Source of the DNA: Cephalotus follicularis
Lineage: Eukaryota; Streptophyta; Magnoliopsida; Oxalidales; Cephalotaceae
Direction of reading: 5' to 3'
Length of the DNA stretch: 64,000 bases
Assembly: GCA_001972305.1 (NCBI GenBank)
Contig: BDDD01000060.1
Location: forward strand, 210,239 to 274,238
This document shows, one piece after another, positions 11,041 through 21,566 of the stretch; the first letter of the stretch is position 1; each line of letters begins with the position of its first letter. The notes below the pieces were generated by a model that saw only the letters and a program-made list of their open reading frames with translations, was not told the DNA's origin and did no database searches. Position numbers and translations under genes: made by a program.

Positions 11041-11148
11041 CTGTTTCTGCACTTCTTTATTTTGTTTATCTTTTCTTGCACAGAAAGTAATAAAGTTAAA
11101 TGCAAATTTGTAATCATTAAAACTTAGGATTGAGACTAAAAGTCAACA

Positions 11149-11865
11149 AGAAACATCAGCAAACCTAGCATTATTCAGTTTACCCCTAAACTGATAGTGC
11201 AGCTTCCATTTGAATTTCTCAGCCTGCTCTAATGCTGTCCCCGCCGCGGACCCAGCAAAACCAGCAAGCCTAGTGAAACAGGTCAAAAACTCCGTGACCG
11301 ATTCTCCATCCTTCTGTCTTGTATTTATGAACTGCCTGGCATAAGCCGCCCTATCAGTAGCAGAAAAATACTGCTTATAGAAGACTTCGCAAAACTCTGA
11401 CCAAGTCAAAGCATCAATATAGTTACCACCCTTAGCCAATCCCAGAGTCTTCCACCACTTATGAGCATCACCCTCAAGCTTGTAAGCAGCTAATCTCACC
11501 TTCTGCTCGTCACCACAACAAAGCAGATCGAAGATCTTGTCCATATGCGCAATCCAATGCTCAACCTTCATAGGAGTCACGGCTGAGCTGAAAGACTACG
11601 GCCTCTATTTCTGGAACCGCTCAAGCTAGATATAAACAAGTGTGTCAATCCTGTCCCCAGTTTCCCTTCCCAATTGAACATCATCTGGAGCATTCTCCTC
11701 AGCAACCGGCTCCCTTAGGCATTGTTCCTGATTCTGCTGATCCATCACACAACGTACCTCTTGAGCGACTGCCTGACATACCAACTCTTCCATAGAAGGC
11801 CCATTTCTGACCTCCTGAGCCTCAGCTAGTGCAGTCCTCTGAGAACCGTTCCTTGTTCGTACCAT
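11149..11865 (-). pseudogene. Element A gag N-terminus and capsid, broken
   Basis: Begins MVRTRNGSQRTALAEAQEVRN at 11865, like the gag start in B. The chromovirus retrotrans_gag capsid region follows (WIAHMDKIF, YKLEGDAHKWW, FCEVFYKQYF, VTEFLTCFTRLAGF). Stops at 11626-11628 and about 11583-11595 fall where B has Trp/Leu or Gln codons (two look like CAG to TAG). The frame is cut at 11149 by element D and resumes at 6703. Confidence 0.92.
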
Positions 11866-12026
11866 CTACGAAAAGACGCTCAAAACATGAAACATCATAA
11901 AGAAACAGAAATAGAAACCAAAATAGAAAACATAACAAACTGATCGTAATAGAAAAGCTTAACCCAGAGTCTACCTAATCTCATAGGTCAAACCTAGTTA
12001 GGTCTTCTAAGGAAACAAACCTATTT

Positions 12027-12037
12027 CTCTGATACCA
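12027..12037 (-). promoter_or_regulatory. Primer binding site of element A
   Basis: On the minus strand TGGTATCAGAG, initiator tRNA-Met type, five bases inside the 5' LTR end at 12043. Confidence 0.93.
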
Positions 12038-12042
12038 CAATC

Positions 12043-14836
12043 TGTAACACCCCCAGACTGCGAGATTCACATGTCATAATATAGATCCTAACATAACATA
12101 GCATAACTTAACTGAACATAAGCATAACTTTATTAAGAAAAAAACGCAGCGGTCAAAACAAATTCTGTAAACTGATGAAAACTTAAAACTTATCATATTC
12201 AGAAAACTTAACATATTTCAAAAGTCAATTATTAGAAATGTAAACCATAAGTAACTTATTATTCATGACCAACTCTAACAGAAAAAATAACAGGATCACA
12301 CTCCTAAGGATTCTTGACATAAAGGTGGTCATCTCTCATTCACACTTTCCCTACCGCTCCTGATAACTTGCCGCATGGAAACAAAAACGCGGTTGAGCAA
12401 ACCTTAGTACGGATAAAGCATATAAAACAGTAACAATAATTTAAAAGCGGTAAGATTTCAATAAAACTCGTAACATAAATCTTAAGCAGTAAATCAGTTA
12501 AATGTTCATTTTCGAACTTCATAAAACCCAATTTCATAACTTTCAAAACATATACGAAATATTTCAAAACCACAAATTTCATAATATCATACTAAGCCAC
12601 ATAACATATCACATATCGAAAATATATATGGCAAGGGAGGCGCTAATTCCACATGCCCATTAGAATTGAAGTGTACGACACTACACGAGTCAATTCTCAT
12701 ATCATATCATATCACATATTGCATAACTCCATACGTATGTCATGTCCTAGAATCGATTCATACGCCTTTATCATAAATAGCGGATCCATAAATCCACCTC
12801 ATGGGATTTATTCATAACATAGAGAGACACCGTAGACTAATCACACTGCTACGGAAGTGTCATGTCCCTGTGCCAGGCCTACGACATGCCTATGGTACGC
12901 CCCATAGGAGGGTACAATACTCAGTATTTAATCATTTTGAAAACAATGATTTATCAAAATCAATTTAAAAGCACATTATACATGCTTTTTCGGAACATAT
13001 TCAAAAATCGTTGACAAAAGATATCATAGCATACATTCATAGTCGAAAATCAATTCATTTATTTTCCACTATAAAGAGATGATCATAACATATTTCATAA
13101 CATATCATAGCATAAGAATAAAGTCAGGAACATTCAATTTTGCAAAATGTCAAAACTGACTTTATTTTTAGAACATATCGAAATCATAAAACATAACCGA
13201 TTTCATAACCGAAGAACATATCATAAAAAAAATAAAACTGATTTGTGTTCGATAAAACCAGATGGCCAAAGAGCGATAGAAATCCATACATTATGCGTTC
13301 ACAAAAGTACTTACGAAAAGATTGTTAATTCAAACTCCCCTTTTGAATCACAACAATCTAAAAGACACAAAACCATACATATAAGGGTCTGAGAATCATT
13401 AGAGACATAAAACAGATTCATTACAGTGTTTAGGTAGAACCAGATTGATTCAAAGAACAAACAGATCAAAACAAATGAAAACATAAATTTTCTGGGCAAA
13501 ACAGCCGACTGTTGGAAGCTTGGCAATCGACTAATCAACAGGATCAGTTGACTACTCAAAACAGACTGCAGGCAGTCGACTGTGATAGAGGTCTAGCCGA
13601 CTGTGCAAACCAAGGTAGTCGACTGATTCATACAAACAGCCGACTACACAAGGCTAGATAGCCGACTGTCAATAAGAATAGCCGACTATTCTGGATGACA
13701 AAACAGCAAAACTTAACATTTTCAATGCAGAAACTATCCAAACATGTATAACATTATAGCAAAGGCTTATACATAGATACATATGACATTGTATGGCATT
13801 TAGAGGATAGGAAAACACATAATTTACATGATCCTATGACCAGTGGCTATATTCAAGGAAGAATAAAGTGAACTCTAATCACATGCATTCCTATTAGTTC
13901 AATTTTACTGTCAACAGCCACTCTCAGTTTCTAAGACAAGATTACAACTCCTTTCATGATGCTAACAGGTTTGCTCACAGACTCAGGAACAGAATGACAA
14001 AACATATAAAGACAGGAACCAAAACCAGCAGAACTTTAGCAACCTATATGCATATAAAACCAAATAACAATATGGAACAAACCATCACAACAGGGATTAC
14101 TAACCTGTAATTGTTTAACAGACACTGAAAATAGCAAGAAAATACCATAGAACAATGTCAATCGACTATACACAGGAACAAAAGAGAAGAGAACAATTAC
14201 ACAGCTCAATGCCTACCGCGGAAAGTATAACCTAAAGAACAACAAAGAATTGAGATTACATAACAAACCTGACTTGTGGTGAATTAAATAACACAAGAAC
14301 ACAGCAATCCTAGCTTTTATTTTCGGCAGTAAGCAGGCAAAAGGAAACAGATGGCATATCACAGTGATAATGTCACTCTTAAAACGGGAAAGAAAAGAGA
14401 GAATTGTTGAAGAGATAAGGTACGAAGACATAATCTGATTGATAAGGTAGAATAGAGGATTTTTAGGATATTGATAAGGAAAGAAGGAAGAAAACGTATG
14501 AAGAGATAGAGAGGAAGAGAGAGTTATGGGAGAGGGAAAGAAAAGGAATTAGAAGAATAAAAGAAATAAAATTGTTTTAATAGGGTTTTAAAATAATAAA
14601 TAGAATTTGTAAGAGAGGATTTATATAAAAAGAAAAAGAGACATAAGCATAAACATAAACCCATCTAAGAAGCATTCCCATACCCACATATCCAAAACTC
14701 AGGCTGGTATCAGTCAGCCCAAAACACATAGGCCCAAAACGGGGCAAACGGACTTTATAAAAAAACCATTTAAAAAGCCCAAACACAAATAGATAAAAGT
14801 CCGTAAAACACATATATGAATAACCAGGGTATTACA
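12043..14836 (-). repeat. 5' LTR of element A (2794 bp)
   Basis: Element orientation: TGTAATACCC at 14836 to GGGTGTTACA at 12043. It contains the palindrome cluster 13502-13688. It also contains a block at about 12350-12910 that is shared, in reverse complement, with B (17226-17810) and directly with J (56625-57490). Confidence 0.95.
13502..13688. repeat. Palindrome cluster in A 5' LTR
   Basis: Nine sites corresponding one-to-one to those at 740-926. Several differ by single substitutions, such as CAATCGACTA for CAGTCGACTA. In element orientation the asymmetric variant reads CAGTCGGCTG, as in B. Confidence 0.88.
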
Positions 14837-15401
14837 GTAGACCTCGGCTCTTAACGCCCTGATCTTTTCCAAACACATAGTTTGACGTATGAAGTCTGAT
14901 CAACGAATTAGAGGCTGAGATATGGAATAAGATAATAATAAATAAGGTTAAGTCTTGTACTGCACGACTCGTCTGGAAGGGTGATAATATGGGCGATGGG
15001 TCATGTCATAGATGGTGCATTTGAATGGTAATAGAGAATGGTGAATGCATTGGAGTGGAAGCAATGATATGGAATTAAATGAATTCCTTTATGTGCATAA
15101 CAATTGATGTATTGAAGTAAATTTGTTTGAAGAGGAATAATTATGAGATGATGTAAGTAGCATGAGGAATTATAGTTGCAAAGTAAACATTTAAATAAAG
15201 TGTGAATTAACGGCAAATCAGATTAAAATGGCATAAGACATCTCATACATGAATTGTATGCATTTCATGTCATAAAGTGTTGGGAATGTGGGTACTAAGT
15301 CATTAACGTAATGGCATTTTAGATGGGGATTCAATAGCTGATCCAGAGCATTGAGGGACAAGTCCGTGGTAGTTGTGATATTGATGCTGTGAGTGGGACA
15401 T
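14837..15401 (+). other. Probable fragment of element G LTR (no gene seen)
   Basis: This lies between elements A and B and ends in the GACAT duplication of B (15397-15401). It joins across B to 31758. No conserved coding frame is seen. Assignment to the LTR of G is an inference: its continuation, after B and E are removed, leads to a primer site and a gag of G. Confidence 0.5.
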
Positions 15402-16554
15402 TGTAATACCCTGCTCGTTCGTAAATATATATTTTACGGATTTTATATGTGTTTTCGGGCTTTTAATTTTGTTTAATTTTAAAAGTTCGGTTGCCCTATG
15501 ATCGGGTTTATGTGAATTGAGTTGACTGATACCAGTCCGAATTTTGGGTATGTTATGCTATGTTGGGTTTTATTTATTTTATTTTAATCCAAAATTATTT
15601 TAATTAAAAACAAATTATTATTCTTTTATTTTTAAAATCCTTAATTACTTTTTATTATTAATTCTTTAATTTTCCTTTTTACTATTTTAAAATTTTATCA
15701 CACTTTTCTCCTACTTCCTCCCATCTTCCTCCTTCTTTCCAGCAAATTCCTTCCTCCCACCATCAAATGTCATGCTAAAGTCTCTCTTTTCCCATTTCAA
15801 AATCCAGAAAAGTTACCTTTCTTCCTCATTTTATCAAATCATGTCTCCTCCTTTCTCCTTTATTGAGTGCCTTTGTCATTTTAAATGTTGCCTCCACCTT
15901 TCTTGCAAGCCACTGCAGATTCTATCTTGTTAGTGTGCAATAATCTACTGTGTAATTCATTCTTCAAAGTTCAAGAGGTAATCTCAACCCTTAATTATTT
16001 CTTTTGGGTTAAATTCACTTGGTTTATTGTACATGTCCAAGCATGTTCTTATTTGGTATTCTTTGGCCCCTGTTCTGTATGCAGCCGATTTTTGATACTG
16101 TTGTAGTGGTATTCCTACTGTTTTCTGTGTCCTTAACATCACTACAGGTCAGTGAATTCGTCCCTTTTATTATGGTTTTGTTGTAATATTGTGAAAATTG
16201 AGTTTTTGTGCTCTTAGTGTCTTTTGGGCATTGATTCTTGCCTAAACATGTTATCATTGTGTTAGCAATATTGTAAACACGTTTTATGCACATAAATATG
16301 TCACAAACTTGTTTTATAACATCTGTAATCAATTAGAGACAGAATTTGGACATGTACATCCATTGTCTTTTTACTTCCTTTTGTAAGTTAAATCACTATC
16401 AAGTTGTTTCCTTGTCAAATTTGTGTTTCTATGTCACCTACAAGTCATATATGATCATATGTTTATGTCCATATGTCTCTAGTTTAATGTAGAAACCATT
16501 TGAACCATTTTCAGTAGCAAATCGTCGAATTTTTAACTGTTTTGTCGCCTAGAA

Positions 16555-16718
16555 CAGTCGGCTGTCTCTGTGGACAGTCGGCTGGAATGGTTGTGTAGTC
16601 GACTGGAAGGATGAACACAGTCGACTGCCTACATTTTGGGTTGTGTAGTCGACTGGACCATATGAACAGTCGACTGCCAAGCCTCCCCAGTCGACTGGAT
16701 CCCTATTTTAGTCGACTG
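16555..16718. repeat. Palindrome cluster, arm type CAG-CTG, in B (8 sites)
   Basis: 10-mers at 16555, 16575, 16596, 16618, 16646, 16667, 16688 and 16709. The first two read CAGTCGGCTG; the others read [C/T]AGTCGACTG, five or more being the exact palindrome core. Spacing is 20-28 bp and irregular. Same orientation sense as in element A. Confidence 0.9.
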
Positions 16719-17225
16719 TTTTTCCCTGGAATGTGCTGTTTTCAACTGTTTTGATTCGTTTGATCCCCAAATCGATCGGAATCTTTTCCAAACACTGTTA
16801 AGAGTTTGTTTAATACTTCTGGTGTGATTTAGACTCTTACACTTATGATTTTGAATGACTTTTAGATTGTATACTTCAAAGGAGAAATTTTTTTGATCAC
16901 CATTCGTAAGTACTTTGTAAGCGCATAAGGTACGAATTTTCTATTCCTTGGCTATCTGATATTCGAACTGAAACTGTTTTGCTAAGCATCTTCGTTTATG
17001 AAATTGAGAATGTTTTATGACTTTGACATGTTTCGCATTTAAAGTTGGTTTGATATTTAAATGATTTCGACTTTATTAATGCGATATGAAATGATACAAT
17101 ATGTTAAGACATGATATGTTATAATACGATATGTTATGATACCATTATGAACGGTTTCTGAATATGTTGAGAGAAAACATATGTCAAGTGATTTTAAGTT
17201 GATTTTGATAAATCAATTATATTGA

Positions 17226-17810
17226 AAATAAATACTGAGTATTGTACCCACCTCTGGGGCGTACCATAGGCACGTCGTGGGCCTGGCACGGGGATGTGAC
17301 ACTTCCGTAGCGGTGTGATTAGACTACGGCATCTCTGAGTGTATGAACGAATCCCATGAGGTGGATTTGTGGATCCGTTATGTATGATAGAGGCGTATGA
17401 ATAGATTCTAGTTTATGTGATCTGAGGTGAATTCAGATATATGGTCCGAGGTGTGATCGGATATGTGTATGTGAGAATTGACTTGTGTAGTGCCGTACAC
17501 TTCAATTCTAGTGGGCATGTGGAATTAGCGCCTCCCTTGCCAAAATTTATGACATGTGATATGAATATGGCTCAGTATGTTTTATGAACTATGATTTATA
17601 ACGTTTTGGAAATGTTCCGTAATTGTTTTGAAAAATATGCAATTGTCATTTGAATATGATTAAACTGTTATAACTGTTTAAGATTTATGTTACGAAGTTT
17701 ATTGAAATATTAACGTTTTTAAATTATCGTTTACTGTTTTATTTCCCTTATCCGTACTGAGGTTTGCTCAGCCGCGTTTTTGTTTCCATGCGGCAGGTTT
17801 TCAGGAGCAG
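17226..17810 (+). repeat. LTR block conserved among A, B and J
   Basis: Several 15-40 bp stretches match the reverse complement of 1-160 and 12350-12910 (A) and of 56625-57490 (J). They include ACACTTCCGTAGCGGTGTGA, GAATTAGCGCCTCCCTTGCC and GTTTGCTCAGCCGCGTTTTT. Surrounding LTR sequence is much more diverged, especially in J. The function is unknown; a leader or regulatory role is a guess. Confidence 0.75.
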
Positions 17811-17994
17811 CGGGGGAAAGTGTGTGTAACGCCCGGTATTTTTCCTGGATGTAATATTTAGATTTATGATGTAATGATTAAACTTGATTTAATGAGAATG
17901 TTGAGTTTTGGACTCAAAGGATGCTTGCAAACCCTAATTTTGGACTTGGAAATGGAATAAGAATGTTAAAGCTTAAACGGCACTATTTTTGGCC

Positions 17995-18132
17995 AAAGAC
18001 ATCGACGTCTTTGGTAAAGATGTCGACGCCTTTGGGGTGCGAGGTGCACGTTGACCTTGAGAGAAAGCATCGACATCCTCTGTCAAAAAATGGAAAATAC
18101 ATCGACGTCCAAGGAAAGACGTCGACGCCTTT
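17995..18132. repeat. Palindrome cluster, arm type AAAGAC-GTCTTT, first in C
   Basis: Five 18-bp sites at 17995 (AAAGACATCGACGTCTTT), 18016, 18064, 18095 and 18115. The consensus AAAGACGTCGACGTCTTT is a perfect palindrome. Individual copies differ at one to five positions. Confidence 0.9.
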
Positions 18133-18890
18133 GTATGAATGGCCAGCACGTTCTTCATCGGTAGAACAACATGCAAGGGGGATTTGTTTAGAGGCTTACC
18201 TAATGCCCTTACAAGTGCGTTGTGACGTGTTGTGCATGTCGGTATGCTGCCAGGGATGCCCAGAACATGCCCTCACATGGAACATGCAAGGGATTACCAC
18301 CCTCACATGCAACCAGCTAGAGAGAAGGGAAGAAATATGCAAAAGAAGTACAGAAAGAAGGTAGGCGGGAGAGGTTATGAACATGGCCATCAAATGCCAG
18401 GAGGAGAATGTCAGGGGGGAGCAATCTGCATAAGAATCACCCTCCCCACTTATCTCTCTCGTTTTATAACGCCAGAAGAAAGAGAGGAAATAAAACAGTG
18501 TGTGTGTGTTCCACCATTGTTGAGCTTGGAGCTTGGAAATTGGACCTTGGGACCACTGGTGCAGCTACGGGACGGACCTAGAAAGGCTGCTGTGACCTGT
18601 TTGGATACTAAAAGAAGTGGACTTCGGTTTCTAACTTGAAGCCAGAGGTAGGGGGAAGCCATACTGTAATTTCAAGTTTAATATTTACGCATGATATATG
18701 ATTTTTGGGATGTATAAAATGCATGATTCTTGGAATGATATTGCTACTGGATTGCTGCCATGCTATGCTGGGTATGTTTTAAATATCTGCATGTTGGTTC
18801 TTGCTATGAAAACCCGTTATTGTGCATGATTATGGGATTGTTGAGACCACTGTTTGATATGTCGTGAGGTAGAAGACGACTACTGTTGAA

Positions 18891-19152
18891 AAAGACATCG
18901 ACTCCTTTTAGAATAACATCGACGTCTTTCAGTTTTTGCCTTATTACTGATTGAAAGGGATCGACGTCTTTGGGAAGACATCGATGCCATTATATTATAC
19001 ACTGTCATTTTGAGGATTCCAGTCCTTGAACGTCGACGTGTGAGGAACAGACATCGACGTCTTCTGAAGAAGAACGCGCTGACACTGAGACTTGGACATC
19101 GACGCCTGACGCGAAAGACATCGACACCTTTGGGAAAGATGTCGACGTCTTT
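18891..19152. repeat. Second palindrome cluster in C 5' LTR
   Basis: About nine sites between 18891 and 19152, with the same AAAGAC[A/G]TCGACG(T/C)CTTT consensus (for example 18912, 18954 and 19135). Spacing is irregular. The cluster is conserved in the 3' LTR at 28084-28346. Confidence 0.9.
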
Positions 19153-20465
19153 GTTACTGTTTGGGGTTTTCTTCATCTAATGATATGAAACGATCCCGGT
19201 TCTTGTTAGGGTGCATTTGAGCATATGCATGCATTGCATATATACTGTTTACTGCCTGATTGTGTACTGTTTGTGAATTGTTTATGATTTCTAAAGTATT
19301 GATACTTGGAAATGCATATATGAACTCGGAGTAGGATATTTTGAGTACGAAAATATGTATTGATTAAATAACGTATTTTTAACTGATTGGATAAACAATT
19401 TACACTACTGAAACTGTTTACTGATATTTTCTACTGAAAATACATATTTTCAAATGTTGGCAATTTTGGAAACATTTTGGGAAACAACTGCCTGTTGTCG
19501 ATCAAATCGATCATTACTGTTTATTGTACTGTTACTGTTTGAATTCACCGTTTGCTTTGTGAATTGCTATGTGATTGTGTTTGAGCTGCTAGTTGCATGG
19601 CGGAGGTTGCCAGCGATGACTAGTGGTAGGGTTGTACCTAGGGGCCTGGAGCATGGCTAGGTGACTCACTGTACTGTTGCCTCGCTTGATTACCCGATGT
19701 GGGGATCATAGTGGGAGTGTAGCGTGGGGCCAGGAGTTGGCGGCGCTATAACTGTTATTGTGGTCCTATGTGGACATACTGCCTGCTGTGGTCCTATGTG
19801 GACATACTGTACTGTACTGCTTATTGGTCCTTCACGGACATTACTGTGACTGTTAATGTAGCCCTGGCTGGGTTACTACTGCACTGTTACTGTACACATA
19901 CATTTCTTATATATGTAACACCGATATTTTACTGTACTGCTATACGTATTTTCATATATGCATAAACTGGGTCTCTACTACACTGCATCATTTATGCATT
20001 CATATCATGACATGCATTATGTTAATCCCGAATTACTATTATGACTTGGCCGAGTGAGGATAAAGGCTAACCCCCTACTTTACAGGCAGTGGACATTTGG
20101 ATCGACATGGACGAAGATCAAGTTGTTATACTCTTGATCTTGTTATCTTCCTGATTGTTTAAACCTTTGTGGATTTATGATTTTTGGATATACCATTGTG
20201 ATGGTATTGTTTATGACGGAATATTGTATTGTACTGTATCTTCACGCTCCGTTTTGTGGGCGATTAACACTGCGATAACTTGTATTTATGTAGCGTGTGG
20301 TATGGGACGCATGTTACGAGTTCACGGCTTATGTTTTGAGATGCTTCCGCAACTTTTATTATTATGGAAAAGTTTAAATTTTATGGTTTTTGGCATGAGC
20401 TGTATTTTATGTTAATTGCCTTTACCGCTTTTTGTCGCGTTTTTATAAACGGGGTGTGACAACAG

Positions 20466-20477
20466 TGGTATCAGAGC
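20466..20477 (+). promoter_or_regulatory. Primer binding site of C
   Basis: TGGTATCAGAGC, initiator tRNA-Met type, four bases after the 5' LTR. Confidence 0.95.
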
Positions 20478-20571
20478 ATATTCCGTATATGCTTAGCTAG
20501 GATACTTTCCTTGGCAATTAATGAATTTTTTTCCTAAAGTCTTGACTGACCGTCAATCTTCTTATAGGAAA

Positions 20572-21566
20572 ATGGACCGAAGAAGGACACGTGCTAGGGC
20601 TAGAGCCGTTGGAGCTAATGCCCCGGAAGAAGCTAATGCTCCGCAAGGGATGCCCCAGAACGACAGAGATCCGATGACTCGGATCGCAGACTATTTCCAG
20701 CAACAAATGGACTTTAACAGGGCTAATGCGGAGGAAATGCGCCAATACTACGCAAGCCCGACCACAGCATAGGGCTCCCGACCACTGCCCAGGAGGGGAA
20801 GATTTCGGGAGAGATATTGAGAAATTCATGAGGCTGAGTCCACCCAGCTTCAAGGGAGAACTGGATGCTGCGGTTGCTGAAAGATGGGTGCAGGATCTAG
20901 AGAAGATCTTTCAGGTAATGAACTGTACTGATGATCAAAAGTTGAGATTTGCTGTGTACCGCCTATAGGGTAAGGCCACCCATTGGTGGGAAATGGTTAG
21001 AGCGAAGTGGGAATCACAAGGACTGGATAACACTTGACCAATTCCAGACAGAGTTCCTGGAGACATATGTTCCAGACATTGAGCCAGAGCGACGAGAGAC
21101 GGAGCTCTTGGAGTTACGACAAGGAGAGATGACTATCGCAGAATATCAGGCAAAGTTCATGGAGTTGGCCAGACATTCACCGTATCTGGTAGCTGATGAA
21201 CCCAAGAAGATACGGAGGTTCTTGAGAGGATTACGACCGGATCTTCGGTCGAGGATTAGAGCCATGGAGCTGAGGACTTATGTGGAAGTTGCTCAGAAAG
21301 CTAGACTGCTGGAGACGATATCTAGTGAAGACCGGGCTGAGAGAGCTCGCGCAAAGGAGAGTAAGCAGAATCCTGTACAGTCTAGACCGGCATCTTCGAA
21401 ATGGCGAGATAGTGGTTCTCCGATGAAGTCGTCGAAGAACAAGTTTCAGCAGACTGCTTCTCAGGGTACTCCCATCCAGGGGAGTAATGCTAGATCTTGA
21501 ATATGTTTTTACTGTGGTCGTACCGGCCACCAACAGAAAGATTGCTGGAAGTACAATGGCTGGTGT
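20572..21566 (+). pseudogene. Element C gag, broken
   Basis: The start MDRRRTRARA is the same as in F (33180). The capsid region follows in pieces: FQQQMDF up to about 20745, then a frameshift; SPPSFKGELDAAVAERW...FAVYRL to a TAG at 20966-20968 (F has TGG); then another indel near 21030 before FLETYVPDIEPERRETELLELRQGEM. A TGA at 21498-21500 precedes the first zinc knuckle ([14 protein letters not shown]), which is intact. Compared with F, at least two frameshifts and two stops have accumulated. Intact Gag is not possible from this copy. Confidence 0.9.

Larger units (their letters stand above)
6704..11148 (-). mobile_element. Element D: gag-only Sirevirus (Ty1/copia) with two LTRs
   Basis: Flanked by AGAAA duplications (6699-6703 and 11149-11153) inside gag of element A. 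LTRs are 6704-7733 (1030 bp) and 10118-11148 (1031 bp), bounded by TG...CA and almost identical, so the insertion is comparatively young. Between them lie a primer site, one 566-codon gag, and a run of several polypurine tracts. There is no protease, integrase, RT or RNase H. Multiple polypurine tracts before the 3' LTR are a described Sirevirus trait, and non-autonomous LTR elements keeping only gag have been described in plants as TR-GAG. It would need enzymes supplied by a full-length relative (inference). Confidence 0.93.
10118..11148 (-). repeat. 5' LTR of element D
   Basis: Starts TGTTGAC at 11148 and ends CA at 10118 in element orientation. It matches 6704-7733 with few substitutions. 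It contains the TATA box (10650-10659) and the palindrome cluster (10771-11040). Confidence 0.95.
1..14836 (-). mobile_element. Element A: Tekay-like Ty3/gypsy chromovirus, broken, left end outside window
   Basis: Read on the minus strand: 5' LTR (12043-14836), initiator-Met primer site (12027-12037), gag, zinc knuckle and protease, RT, RNase H, integrase with chromodomain-like tail, polypurine tract, then the 3' LTR, which runs past base 1. Gag is split by Sirevirus D (6704-11148, 5-bp duplication AGAAA) and the integrase start is replaced by solo LTR K. Positions 1-2077 align with 12766-14836 with few differences, so the two LTRs clearly belong to one insertion. Stops occur in every domain, so the element cannot be autonomous. 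The right flank is GTAGA; the matching duplication would lie left of the window. Domain order and the C-terminal tail place it among chromoviruses (established family knowledge); the Tekay label is my judgement. Confidence 0.93.
15402..17824 (+). repeat. 5' LTR of B, first part
   Basis: Starts TGTAATACCC, as in A. It is AT-rich, with a palindrome cluster at 16555-16718 and the conserved block at 17226-17810 (CTTCCGTAGCGGTGTGATTA, GCGCCTCCCTTGCC, TTTGCTCAGCCGCGTTTT). It is interrupted by C at GTGTG; the second part is 28906-29201. Confidence 0.93.
17825..20461 (+). repeat. 5' LTR of C (2637 bp)
   Basis: TGTAACGCCC to GGTGTGACA. It carries two palindrome clusters (17995-18132, 18891-19152) and three near-copies of TGGTCCTATGTGGACATACTG at 19761, 19789 and 19825. 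It contains two segments missing from the 3' LTR (about 18412-18652 and 19336-20110). Confidence 0.95.

Noticed and set aside
14837-15401. Unique host intergenic DNA between A and B
   Set aside because: Not excluded, but after removing B and E the sequence leads to a primer site and gag of G and shares features with the E LTR. LTR of G is the simpler reading; confidence kept at 0.5.
20466-20477. tRNA gene fragments at the TGGTATCAGAG sites
   Set aside because: Only 11-12 bases match initiator tRNA-Met, each just after an LTR; these are primer binding sites. No cloverleaf flanks.
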